From Pedobacter ghigonis (GTDB taxonomy: Bacteria > Bacteroidota > Bacteroidia > Sphingobacteriales > Sphingobacteriaceae), in NCBI RefSeq assembly GCF_903166585.1, contig NZ_CAESCM010000001.1, forward strand, positions 751,079 to 815,078: a stretch of DNA of 64,000 nt, given 5' to 3'. The translations under genes and the position numbers were made by a program. Shown here in pieces: positions 16,675-25,948 of this stretch (position 1 is its first letter; every line of letters starts with the position of its first letter). Under the pieces are notes generated by a model. It was not told where the DNA came from. It was given only the letters and a program-made list of their open reading frames with translations, and searched no databases.

Positions 16675-19600
16675 CTAAAGGGTGAGATTTATACCAAATG
16701 AATAAGTGCGTTGCAGCGGATAGATCTTTGCATCACTCAATGAGAGTTCGGGATCCATTGTTTTGATCAAATCAGTAAATGTGGCCAGGTTTTCTACGCT
16801 TACGTATAATCGTGCCCGCTTTAAAAATACTTTCGAAGCAATAGACGGAGGCAAAGTATAGCCCAGCTGAACGTTTTTGATGCGCATATAGGCCGCATTT
16901 TGTAAGTAACGGGTTGATATCTGATAATTTTTATTTACCTCATCACTCATGTAATATCTGGGGAAATATCCGTTCTGGTTAGCAGGCGACCACCTGTTTG
17001 CATGTACTGTAAACGGAGAACTTTGAAATTCGCTGCTTTGGATACCCCAAAAATAATTAGAACCAATAAAAACATCCCGCTTAGCTATCCCTTGTAAAAA
17101 AGCACTAAAATCAAATGATTTCCATCCAAACTCAAGGGTAGCACCATATTGATATCTGGGGGTAGAATTACCAATTACGCTTCTATCCCCCATATTTTCG
17201 GCCGTATTCGGACCAAGAGTTATCTTGCCATCTCCATCTAAATCTTCGTATTTCACATCACCCGCTTGCCATCTTCCATTCCAGAAGGCTGGTGTAGGAA
17301 TAGCGGTACCCACATTATCAGTTGTGTAAAGGCCATTAGCCGTATAACCATAAATATTACCCATTACTTCTCCTGTATACCAATCGCTAATTAATCTGTT
17401 AGGATTTGGATACTCAGTTACTTTTCCGCGGTAATCAGCCAGAGTAGCTTTAATGCCATAGCTAAAATCACCGATTTTATCGTTCCATTTAACTGAAACC
17501 TCAAATCCTTTGGTTTGAATGGCTGCGTTATTTGCTGTAGGTACAGTTGCGCCCAGTACAGTAGGCAGTGGGGCACTCGGCCCTGCAAAGTCTTTTGCTT
17601 CGCGTTTGTACCATTCAAATGTAGCATTCAATCTGTTACGGAAAAAGGCAGCATCAAGCCCTACACCATAAGTAGTGGTGGTAACCCAGGTTAAATCGGT
17701 ATTAACCAATGGCGGTGCTGATACGGATGCTTCCCGTGCAGTTCCAAAAAACCACGAAGTAGACGTTGGCCTGGTAGTTCCTAAGCTCGGATAAAATGGA
17801 TACCAGTTTGCGCCGTTTACATCTAAAAACTGCTGGTCGGCCTGACTACCATAATTAACCCTCAATTTTAAAGCGTTTACCACTTTCGAAAAGGGCTGCC
17901 AGAATTTTTCTCTGTCGATATTCCAACCTGCCGAAATACCAGGATAGAACTTCCATCTCACACCTTCCAAAAACCGCGAAGTGCCATCGTAGCGTCCGTT
18001 AATTTCGAGCATATATTTATCCTGATAGGCATAGCTAAACCTTCCGAAAACACCTTCAACTGCCAGTTGCCTTGCGCCATCGCTCGCAGCTGCATTGGCA
18101 CCATAGGTTAAGCTTAACGATGGGATATTATCAGAATAAAGGTTGGTGTTTGAACCGCTGGTGGTATTGTAATTGGTTAGCTCCTTAACATAACCACCTG
18201 TTAATCCTAAATTATGATCGCCAAGCTTCTTTTCATAATTTGCAAAGGCATTAACGATATGGTGGATGGTACGGGTATTGGTAAGTGAGTAAGAATTTGG
18301 CGATGTACCGCTTATGGTTCCCAGGTTGTTACTGGGGAGTGTGGTAAAGAGTGTTTTTAAATGAGCCGACTGATTGGAGAAAATTCCATCGAAAGTATAG
18401 TTTGCTGTTATTTTTAACCCGTTTAGCGGAGAAATTCTCAATTCGCCGGTAGTTACTACATCATTCCGGTCGTCGATATTTCGTCCACCATTTTTGTGCA
18501 AAATAATATCATTTGCCTCATTGTATTCACCTGTTGGGTTGAACAAAGCCAGGTTTGGAAACTTACGTGCAATTTGGTGCATATAGTTACCGCCTGTACG
18601 CGCAGAAACGGTATTTGGCGTATTGAAATTGGATCTGGCCAAAGCAGTGCGTAAGCTAAAGCCCAGCCATTTATTAATTTCGTTATTAAAGTTTGCCCTG
18701 ATGTTGTAGCGTTTATAGCTATCTTCTCCAAAGTTGTACATACCGTTTTTATCATTATAGCCCAAACCGATATAATAATCAGATGAGTTACCACCTCCAG
18801 TTACAGATAGGTTATGTTGCTGTGCACTTGAAACATCCTTAAAATATTCTTTAAACCAATCGTGGTTACTATTGGCTTCAAACCAACTTCCCCACCAATC
18901 GGTAGTGGTTTTACTGGCAATCGTTTCGGTGCTAAGCGCTCCGGCCTGGTAATCCCTCATCCTTTTTAATACTTCATCATTAAAAGCAACGCCACGTCCG
19001 GCATTTGCATAAGCCTCATTGTAGATGTTGGCAAAATCAAGCGAATTCATCATTTTAGGAAGGTTGATGGGCGTTGCAAATGCTAAATTGTTGCTATAAG
19101 AAATAGCGGGTGGGCCTTGCTTACCTTTCTTGGTGGTAATTAACAGCACCCCATATGGTGCGCTCGATCCATAAATAGCGGCAGAGGCAGCATCTTTCAG
19201 AATCGTTACACTTTCTATATCGCTAGGATTAATAGAGTTAATATCGCCACCCTGTACACCATCAATTACAACAAGCGGACCACCAGATACACCGAGGCCA
19301 GTAAAGCCCCTCACATTGATATTCTGAGTGGCATTAGGTGCTCCCCCCGCAGTAGTTGTAGTAATATTCAAACCTGGCATTTGCCCTTGTAAAACCTGGC
19401 TTAAACGTGTAGCAGGCCTGTCGTCCAAATCTTTAGCAGTTACCTGATCAATAGAACCAGTTAAATTAACCTTCTTTTTAGTTCCATAGCCCACAACCAC
19501 CATTTCTTCTAAATCATTGGTATTTTCCTTTAACACGATTGAGATATTTGTTTTGCTCACTTTAACTTCCTGTACTACAAAACCTACCGAACTGATCACA

Positions 19601-20139
19601 AGAATATCTCCCTGGTTGGCTTCGATTACGAAATTACCAGATATATCTGCGCTGGTAACCTTATTTCCTCCTTTTACCTTAACCGTAGCGCCAGGAACTG
19701 GCTGACCTTTTTCATCAATTACCTTTCCGTTTATCTTTTCGGCTGCTACCTGGAAGGGATTAAATAAATTCGGTAATATTTCCCGGCTCTTAATCAGCAC
19801 AGTTTTATCACTAATCAAATACTCCAGAGACTGGTCTTTAAAACAGATTGCCAGTACCTCTTCAAGCGAAGCATTCTTTACATTTATCGTAACTGATTTG
19901 GCTAACTTTAATACCTTCTTATTATAAAAAAAATCGTAGTTACTTTGATTTCTTATCTCATCGATAATCGACGATAAAGGTGCATTAGCTCTATTGAGCG
20001 TTATTTTTTGGGCGAATGAGCTCGCACTAACCTGCATTATGGTTACTATCAATAAAAATGTAATTATTTTCATCACCAGCAGAAATTTGTAAAGCGCATG
20101 GCGGTTACCACCACACTTTTTATGTAAGTTTAAATTCAT
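16675..20139 (-). CDS. SusC/RagA TonB-dependent transporter with STN signalling domain
   Basis: 1154 residues. The signal peptide ends near residue 44 (VSASSFAQ). An STN domain follows (about 45-120, starting KITLNRANAPLSSIIDEI), then a carboxypeptidase-regulatory-like fold (INGKVIDEKGQPVPGATVKV), a TonB-box-like NDLEEMVVVGYGT near 210-222, the plug domain (GQMPGLNITTT, VIDGVQGGDINSINPSDIES, ILKDAASAAIYG) and the beta barrel to the end. The STN domain contacts a FecR anti-sigma factor across the periplasm, so import is coupled to transcription. FecR and the ECF sigma gene lie directly upstream. Substrate unknown; the neighbourhood has phosphatase, sulfatase and GH95-like genes. Confidence 0.96.
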   Translation of the reverse strand: MNLNLHKKCGGNRHALYKFLLVMKIITFLLIVTIMQVSASSFAQKITLNRANAPLSSIIDEIRNQSNYDFFYNKKVLKLAKSVTINVKNASLEEVLAICFKDQSLEYLISDKTVLIKSREILPNLFNPFQVAAEKINGKVIDEKGQPVPGATVKVKGGNKVTSADISGNFVIEANQGDILVISSVGFVVQEVKVSKTNISIVLKENTNDLEEMVVVGYGTKKKVNLTGSIDQVTAKDLDDRPATRLSQVLQGQMPGLNITTTTAGGAPNATQNINVRGFTGLGVSGGPLVVIDGVQGGDINSINPSDIESVTILKDAASAAIYGSSAPYGVLLITTKKGKQGPPAISYSNNLAFATPINLPKMMNSLDFANIYNEAYANAGRGVAFNDEVLKRMRDYQAGALSTETIASKTTTDWWGSWFEANSNHDWFKEYFKDVSSAQQHNLSVTGGGNSSDYYIGLGYNDKNGMYNFGEDSYKRYNIRANFNNEINKWLGFSLRTALARSNFNTPNTVSARTGGNYMHQIARKFPNLALFNPTGEYNEANDIILHKNGGRNIDDRNDVVTTGELRISPLNGLKITANYTFDGIFSNQSAHLKTLFTTLPSNNLGTISGTSPNSYSLTNTRTIHHIVNAFANYEKKLGDHNLGLTGGYVKELTNYNTTSGSNTNLYSDNIPSLSLTYGANAAASDGARQLAVEGVFGRFSYAYQDKYMLEINGRYDGTSRFLEGVRWKFYPGISAGWNIDREKFWQPFSKVVNALKLRVNYGSQADQQFLDVNGANWYPFYPSLGTTRPTSTSWFFGTAREASVSAPPLVNTDLTWVTTTTYGVGLDAAFFRNRLNATFEWYKREAKDFAGPSAPLPTVLGATVPTANNAAIQTKGFEVSVKWNDKIGDFSYGIKATLADYRGKVTEYPNPNRLISDWYTGEVMGNIYGYTANGLYTTDNVGTAIPTPAFWNGRWQAGDVKYEDLDGDGKITLGPNTAENMGDRSVIGNSTPRYQYGATLEFGWKSFDFSAFLQGIAKRDVFIGSNYFWGIQSSEFQSSPFTVHANRWSPANQNGYFPRYYMSDEVNKNYQISTRYLQNAAYMRIKNVQLGYTLPPSIASKVFLKRARLYVSVENLATFTDLIKTMDPELSLSDAKIYPLQRTYSFGINLTL

Positions 20140-20184
20140 AAATTTGAATTGTTGGGTTTCAGTTTAATACTTGGTTTAAATTTT

Positions 20185-20226
20185 ATTCCGGCTTACCGGA
20201 ATGGGTAAACTCAACATCCGGCCGGA
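20185..20226. promoter_or_regulatory. Two GC-rich hairpins between FecR and SusC
   Basis: A perfect 7-bp hairpin ATTCCGG/CCGGAAT with CTTA loop (20185-20202) is followed by the palindrome TCCGGCCGGA (20217-20226). Neither has a T-tract. They sit in the 136-bp gap where the sigma-dependent SusC promoter should be, so they could be leader structures, mRNA-stability elements or an operator. Confidence 0.4.
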
Positions 20227-20275
20227 GGTGCGCTAACACCTTTGGCCATTTTTTGGGTTTACCAGATCAGCATCC

Positions 20276-21436
20276 CTATTTCATTACAATTACCCTCCTT
20301 CCGTCGATTTTAAAATGCACATCACCATCAAATTCTATAATTTTCAATAAGGAAGATATATTTTTAGTCCGCGAAACTTTACCTGCGTAAACAATGCCCG
20401 GATCGGGCTTAACCTGATATACAATTTCTACATTATACCACCTCGCCACTTTTGCCATGATCGATTCGAGGTTTTCATCAAATTTGAAGTAACCGTTTTT
20501 CCATGCCACTACATCTTCTACATCAATGTTTTTGGTGACCGTAATTTTACCACTACCAACCTGCGCCTGTTCGCCCGGAACCAGTAATTTGCTCTCTTTT
20601 CCTTCGTAAACCTTTACCGAGCCTTCCATCAGTGTTGTTTTAATGAGCTGCTCATCTGCATAGGCCATAACATTGAAATGTGTGCCCAATACTTCTACGG
20701 TTTGTTGCCCGCTTTGCACTTTAAATGGCATTTTGGAATTGTGCGCCACTTCGAAATAGGCCTCGCCCGAGATTTTTACATTTCTTTCCTTCCCGCTAAA
20801 ATGTAGCGGATAGGTAATGCTCGACAGTGCATTGAGCCAAACTTTGGAACGGTCGGGAAGAATTACCTGCCACTGGCCTCCAACCGGCACTTCTATGGTA
20901 TTAAATTCGGCTTTACCGCTAACTGCTGTATTTGCAACACTTTCGTAAACCAACTGGCCATTATCGGTTTTAGAAATTCTGATTCCGGATTGACTGGCAA
21001 TCTCGCCATTGCTTAAATTGGCTAAACTTATTCTTTTACCGTTGGCAAGTGTTAGGGTTGCCTTGTTGTTTCCGGGAGCAATATCATTTACGATAACCAG
21101 ATTATGCTCTGCTTTACTTTTTCTGGCCGGCTTAAAATAGAATGCAACCCCTATTGCAAACAGCAGACTTGCAGCAATGGCATAGGGTTTTAATTTTTTA
21201 TAGGGACTAATTTTGATAACCTTTGCTTCCTGATGTATGCTGGTATTGATGCGTTGCAATATCTTTTGTTTAGCTTCAAAGCGCTCATCAGATGGCATCA
21301 TATCCGTATATCCGCTGTTCGATGCCTGGTTTTCATACCAAAGATCTATTTCGCGGATTTCGGCTGCTGTTGCTTCTCCGTTCTTAAACTTCGTTAATAA
21401 TTCAAGCAGGTGCTGATCAAACTCTTTCGGGCTCAT
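20276..21436 (-). CDS. FecR-family anti-sigma factor
   Basis: 386 residues. The N-terminal cytoplasmic sigma-binding part (about 1-80, with EIREIDLWYENQ) is followed by one membrane segment (about 84-104, YAIAASLLFAIGVAFYF). The periplasmic FecR domain comes next (about 165-285, EVPVGGQWQVILPDRSKVWL, GEAYFEVAH, VEVLGTHFNVMAY), then a C-terminal DUF4974-type domain (NLESIMAKVARWYNVEIVY). It holds the ECF sigma factor inactive until the STN domain of the SusC transporter signals ligand binding. It lies 96 bp after the sigma gene, same strand. Confidence 0.95.
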   Translation of the reverse strand: MSPKEFDQHLLELLTKFKNGEATAAEIREIDLWYENQASNSGYTDMMPSDERFEAKQKILQRINTSIHQEAKVIKISPYKKLKPYAIAASLLFAIGVAFYFKPARKSKAEHNLVIVNDIAPGNNKATLTLANGKRISLANLSNGEIASQSGIRISKTDNGQLVYESVANTAVSGKAEFNTIEVPVGGQWQVILPDRSKVWLNALSSITYPLHFSGKERNVKISGEAYFEVAHNSKMPFKVQSGQQTVEVLGTHFNVMAYADEQLIKTTLMEGSVKVYEGKESKLLVPGEQAQVGSGKITVTKNIDVEDVVAWKNGYFKFDENLESIMAKVARWYNVEIVYQVKPDPGIVYAGKVSRTKNISSLLKIIEFDGDVHFKIDGRRVIVMK

Positions 21437-21532
21437 ATTAATGTACTCGAAGCACAGGCAAAAAGGTTCTACTCCAAATTAAAATAATACACAACAAACT
21501 GAATTACAGCAATATATTTTTCCCTAGTCAGT

Positions 21533-22126
21533 CTATCTTGAAAAAAGAAACAGGAAGGTAGCGATTAAGAAGGTTTTACTGCCTTTAAGCTCTTCTCTGA
21601 GGAAAAGCATTGCTTTGTGAAGGTGTTTTTTTACTGTACTAACCGAAATGGCAGCCCTTTCGGCAATTTCTCTATGCGATAGTTCTTCAAAGCGGAACAT
21701 GATAAATACTTCGCGGCATTTTTCAGGTAATTTTCTGCACAATGAAAGTATACTGTGATTAAATTCTTTAATATCCAATTGATCTTCAGGGCTGGCAGCA
21801 TAAAGCCCAGTTTCAGCAACCAGATTATCGATATGCCTGTAGTGTAACTGTTGTAGGCGATAGGTATCTATAACTTTAAATTTGAGTGCCGTTTTAAGAT
21901 AAGCTTCCAAAGTCGATTTTGGATCTATATCTGTACGGCGAAAATAGAGGTTAACAAATATTTCCTGAACTACTTCTTCTGCATCTTCGCGCGAACGCAG
22001 TCGCTGATAAGCCGAATTTAACAGCATTTCCCAATAGCGCTGATAAATTTCTACAAATGCCTCCTCGTTACCCTGCTTTAGCAGGATAATTAAATCGGCA
22101 TCGGTAAGTTTATCAAAGTTTTTCAT
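21533..22126 (-). CDS. ECF RNA polymerase sigma factor (FecI-like)
   Basis: 197 residues. Sigma region 2 is near 20-90 (FVEIYQRYWEMLLNSAYQRL, SREDAEEVVQEIFVNLY), and region 4 near 130-175 has the helix-turn-helix EELSHREIAERAAISVSTVK. The last 15 residues are hydrophobic (FLIATFLFLF), which is unusual but recurrent in Bacteroidota ECF factors of this group and may aid membrane proximity to FecR. It probably transcribes the SusC/SusD operon. Promoter region is shared with the divergent phosphonoacetate hydrolase gene. Confidence 0.95.
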   Translation of the reverse strand: MKNFDKLTDADLIILLKQGNEEAFVEIYQRYWEMLLNSAYQRLRSREDAEEVVQEIFVNLYFRRTDIDPKSTLEAYLKTALKFKVIDTYRLQQLHYRHIDNLVAETGLYAASPEDQLDIKEFNHSILSLCRKLPEKCREVFIMFRFEELSHREIAERAAISVSTVKKHLHKAMLFLREELKGSKTFLIATFLFLFSR

Positions 22127-22434
22127 TGAATTAAATTGGCTGCTTAAATTGTTTTTTCTGTCGGGTATATATATACACTATAATTATTTGGAAAATCAGC
22201 TATAGAACTCGATCGAATGGGGTATACGGAATATTGGTTAGTGCATTATTAAAAATTTGCATTGCTCATAAAGCATTTGATTGGGATGAATAGATTAAAA
22301 TTAGTAAAATATTTTTTGTTTAGCAAAACTAAACTTTGTTTATTTACATAAAAATAATTATGTGTTAACTTTTGGTTATCAGCTGGCTGATACTTCTTCA
22401 GCTTCCAGCCATAACCAATTGAAATCCTTTGGTA
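22127..22434. promoter_or_regulatory. Divergent promoter region, sigma factor / phosphonoacetate hydrolase
   Basis: 308 AT-rich bases between divergent genes. I could not find an exact TAnnTTTG box at suitable distance for either gene. Near-matches occur around 22360-22375 for the rightward gene. No repeats or palindromes stand out. Confidence 0.4.
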
Positions 22435-23706
22435 ATGAGCAATAGTCAAATGAACAACATTTCTACCCTTCCTTTTTCGGTTAATGGCAAAACCTATAAT
22501 CCACCTGCACAACCAGTTGTGGTGATTTGTATGGATGGTTCGGCAGATGAATACCTGAACAGCGCCATGGCCCATGAAAGGATGCCTAACCTTAAAAAGA
22601 TGGTGGCACAGGGCTACAGAGGTGTGGTACGTGGTGCGCTACCCTCATTTACCAACGTAAACAATACCTCGATTGTTACCGGCTTAAGTCCTGCTGAACA
22701 CGGCATATGTGGCAACTACTTTTATAATGCCGACAACAATGAAGAAGTAATGATGAACTCGTCGGCCTACCTCAGGGCCGATACTTTACTCGCCGCAGCA
22801 GCAAGTGCCGGGCGTAAGGTTGCAGTGGTTACGGCCAAAGAGAAGCTCAGGGATATTTTATCGTATAAACTAAGCGGTATTGCATTCTCTGCCGAAAAGG
22901 CTAATCAGACCAAACAGGATACGCATGGCATCGAAAATGCAGAACAGCTGGTTGGATATAAAACGCCTGCTATTTACAGCGCCGAGGCAAGTTTGTTTGT
23001 ACTTCGGGCTGGGGTTGCGCTAATAGCAAATGGCATGGCCGATTTTTTATACCTATCGCTAACCGATTACATGCAACATACTTACGCGCCTGATACTGAA
23101 CAATCATTAGCTTTTTACCAAGCCCAGGATGTTGAACTGGGAAAAATGCTCAAACTCGGCGCTATAATTGCCGCTACTGCTGATCATGGTATGAATGCGA
23201 AAGTTAAAGCAGATGGATCGCCCAATGTGTTGTTTATTGAAACCATGCTTACTGCAAAATTTGGAAGTGATTTTAGGGTAATTTGCCCAATAACCGATCC
23301 TTATGTAAAACACCATGGGGCACTGGGCTCTTATGCCGTTATTTACGTAGACGACAAAAGTAAAATAACCGAAGTAAGAAACTGGCTGGCCCTGCAAAAG
23401 GGCATTACCGAGGCATACGATAAAGAAGCGGGCTGCCGTATACTCGAACAACCTGCCGATCGTACGGGTGATCTTTTTGTATTGTCAGCGCGAGATGTGG
23501 TGGTAGGAAAAACAGCGGCCCACCACGACCTTACTGCCTTAGACGGAACATTACGCTCGCATGGCGGCAGATATGAGGAAATGGTACCAATGGTTATTTC
23601 GCATCCCTTAAACGCCGTTTACAAAATGAAAGCACAAGGCGATCCCCGCAATTTCGATATATTCGATTTTGCCATTAATGGTACGCATGCAGAAAAACCG
23701 CTGTAA
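22435..23706 (+). CDS. phnA: Phosphonoacetate hydrolase (alkaline phosphatase superfamily)
   Basis: The ATG at 22435 (423 residues) is preferred over an upstream TTG at 22429. The protein matches phosphonoacetate hydrolase, which cleaves the C-P bond of phosphonoacetate to acetate and phosphate using two metals. Seen motifs are VVVICMDGSADEYL (first metal Asp), PSFTNVNNTSIVTG with the catalytic Thr, PAEHGICGNYFYN, LSLTDYMQHTYAP, ATADHGMN, and TAAHHDLT near the C-terminus. No signal peptide, so cytoplasmic. No phosphonate transporter or 2-AEP genes are adjacent, but an outer-membrane SusC/SusD system with a phosphatase diverges from it. Its stop is only 10 bp from the convergent GH95-like gene. 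Some relatives in the superfamily act on other phosphoesters, so exact substrate is likely, not certain. Confidence 0.82.
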   Translation: MSNSQMNNISTLPFSVNGKTYNPPAQPVVVICMDGSADEYLNSAMAHERMPNLKKMVAQGYRGVVRGALPSFTNVNNTSIVTGLSPAEHGICGNYFYNADNNEEVMMNSSAYLRADTLLAAAASAGRKVAVVTAKEKLRDILSYKLSGIAFSAEKANQTKQDTHGIENAEQLVGYKTPAIYSAEASLFVLRAGVALIANGMADFLYLSLTDYMQHTYAPDTEQSLAFYQAQDVELGKMLKLGAIIAATADHGMNAKVKADGSPNVLFIETMLTAKFGSDFRVICPITDPYVKHHGALGSYAVIYVDDKSKITEVRNWLALQKGITEAYDKEAGCRILEQPADRTGDLFVLSARDVVVGKTAAHHDLTALDGTLRSHGGRYEEMVPMVISHPLNAVYKMKAQGDPRNFDIFDFAINGTHAEKPL

Positions 23707-23716
23707 CTGCCAGTAT

Positions 23717-25939
23717 TTAGTTTTTATTCCCCCAGTAGTTGTTTCGTCCATCCTGGCTAACGGCACCGGCTTTTAACAATAGTGCAGCCTCGTTTTTGCA
23801 GAGCACAACTTCTTCATTTTTCTTCAGCTGAACTGAATAAAGGCCGTTCCCCAAATCCTTTAGTTGAGCTTTACCCTTTACCAGTACTTTTCCGTTTATG
23901 CCGGGCTGGATAATACAAGGTTCGCCGGCCAGACTCTTTATCCGCACCCATTTTGTTTCACCATCTTTCCTTACAGCGCTAATTAAAAATGCGCCTTCGG
24001 CTCTTAAATTTTCGAACGACAAGTCCGTCCAGGCAGCCGGAACAGCAGGGAATACCCTGATCTTATCGCCCCAGCTTTGCAACAGTAATTCTTGTATAGA
24101 AGTAGCTGCTGCAAGCGGTGTTTCAATTACAGGGCCTGATTCTAAATACAAGGTATTTGGTTTAATAAACTGATCAAACAGCTGATTCAAATAAGCTAAA
24201 GCTTTATCGCCGTTCCCCATCATGGCGTACATCGACGCACCACCGGTAAACGAATATCCCTGCAAGGCACCTTTGAAACTGTGCCAGTGCGTTAACGATT
24301 GTGTGATCAATTGACGGCTTTCGGGCTGATCCCAATTCATGGTGTACAGCGGGTAAATCATCAGCAGGTGTGAATAATGCCTGTGCGACTGCCCGAATGG
24401 CACATCGCGACCGATACGCAAACCATTTTCATCTTTAGGGTAAGGGGTTATGTTGGTTAAAACGTCTTTCCACTTCATGGCAAGCTCATCCTTAGGGTTA
24501 ATGGCCAGCAAGGTTTGGCAACCCCAGCGCAGCAGAGACAGGTCGTAATTGCAATCGCGGGTAATCCCTCCCGGATATTCGGGCGAATAGGTTCGCGGCA
24601 GATGCCATTTACCGTCTTCTTCTTTCACCATTACATCCAGGTAGTAATTGATACTTCCTTTCAGCAAGGGAAAAAGCCTTGCTTTAATGCTTTCATCCAT
24701 CGTATAGCGATACTGCAACCAATAATAATACAGGCACCAGGTAAGGTTTCCCATTTCGAGATCGGCCTCTGCTACTCCGGCATCGTTAGCCCCTGTAACT
24801 TTTACCGGGCTGAACAAATCGGCTGCACCCGTGCGCCCTAAAGCCAGTGCATTGTATTGATAGGCAGCAGGCACATTCTTACTTAGGTTTGCTTTACCAT
24901 TATCAATCAGCTTTACAAGCCCTCCGGCTAAATTAAGTCTGTTGGCTGCATAAAGCGGCGAATAGGTTAACTGGATATTGAGGTTAAACCAGTAAGCCGG
25001 CCATGGTGTATCACGAAACCAGGGGCCCATTAAATCCAATGCCGGTTTTCCGGCTCTTGTACCTGAAGCCAGTTTATATTGTTGTATCCAATAAAAGCTT
25101 TCCATTCTCGCATCGGGCAGCGATATAAAACTATGCGGATAATAGCTATGCCACCATTGCCTGTGTACATTGATTAATTGTTGCAGGTTATCTTTTGCTG
25201 CCTTACTTACCAGTTGCACCGCTTGAGTAGCGGCAGATTGTTTTCTGTTAATGGCAACTGACAGGAAATAGATCCTGCTGTTCGCTCTCTGATTTGCCAC
25301 CCAGGCAGTAGTATAATCGCCGCCGGCAAGCATAGGCTGTTTGCTGTATTCAACGGCTCCTGTATTTGCACGCACAGCAGGTGGGTTAGCTGAATATCCT
25401 TCGGGAATACCCCTGTATTTTGTACGGCTACTAATGGAAACTTCGGGGTAAAACTGCCACTGAAATTTTGCTTCGCCTGCACTCACATTGGTTTCGAAAA
25501 CAATTACATTGCTTTGTGAAAGTGTAAGGGTTCGCCAGCTGATGGTTCCTTTATCGGTTACTATTGTACCACTGGCTTCGGCATTCCATAAATCAAGCCT
25601 TGCGCTGTTCTTTAAAATCTTCCCTTCCGGCCTGAGTTCAAAATGTCCGATAGGTAAACGTGCCTTTTCAAATATGGGCGAGCCTGGCCTATCGTCTGTT
25701 ACATCGGTACGGCCAACCTCCAGACGCAGGGCATTGCTATCTTTCATGTACAGCATAGCGCCAAGTAAACCATTGCCGGTAAAAATGCCTTCTTCCCATT
25801 TAGTGCTTAGGCTGTTATAAACCATATCGTTCCTGGAAAGAAATTTCTGCCAGTTTATAGCAGTGTTGGTTTGTGCAAAGCCGGTTTGAAACAGGAGTGC
25901 AAATAGCATGAACAGCACGCAATGCTTTAATTTTTTCAT
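23717..25939 (-). CDS. GH95-like exported glycoside hydrolase (alpha-L-fucosidase type)
   Basis: 740 residues with a signal peptide (MKKLKHCVLFMLFALLFQTGFAQ). The N-terminal beta-domain has WEEGIFTGNGLLGAMLYM, and the catalytic (alpha/alpha)6 barrel has FNLNIQLTYSPLYAANRL, the YSPEYPGG segment, GQSHRHYSHLLMIYPL and a PVIETPLAAATSIQELLLQS segment before the final beta-domain. These are arranged as in GH95 alpha-L-fucosidases/galactosidases. The gene follows the sulfatase gene by 9 bp, so both are one operon; together they suggest a sulfated fucose- or galactose-containing glycan. Family call moderate, linkage unknown. Confidence 0.75.
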   Translation of the reverse strand: MKKLKHCVLFMLFALLFQTGFAQTNTAINWQKFLSRNDMVYNSLSTKWEEGIFTGNGLLGAMLYMKDSNALRLEVGRTDVTDDRPGSPIFEKARLPIGHFELRPEGKILKNSARLDLWNAEASGTIVTDKGTISWRTLTLSQSNVIVFETNVSAGEAKFQWQFYPEVSISSRTKYRGIPEGYSANPPAVRANTGAVEYSKQPMLAGGDYTTAWVANQRANSRIYFLSVAINRKQSAATQAVQLVSKAAKDNLQQLINVHRQWWHSYYPHSFISLPDARMESFYWIQQYKLASGTRAGKPALDLMGPWFRDTPWPAYWFNLNIQLTYSPLYAANRLNLAGGLVKLIDNGKANLSKNVPAAYQYNALALGRTGAADLFSPVKVTGANDAGVAEADLEMGNLTWCLYYYWLQYRYTMDESIKARLFPLLKGSINYYLDVMVKEEDGKWHLPRTYSPEYPGGITRDCNYDLSLLRWGCQTLLAINPKDELAMKWKDVLTNITPYPKDENGLRIGRDVPFGQSHRHYSHLLMIYPLYTMNWDQPESRQLITQSLTHWHSFKGALQGYSFTGGASMYAMMGNGDKALAYLNQLFDQFIKPNTLYLESGPVIETPLAAATSIQELLLQSWGDKIRVFPAVPAAWTDLSFENLRAEGAFLISAVRKDGETKWVRIKSLAGEPCIIQPGINGKVLVKGKAQLKDLGNGLYSVQLKKNEEVVLCKNEAALLLKAGAVSQDGRNNYWGNKN

Positions 25940-25948
25940 TGATTATTT

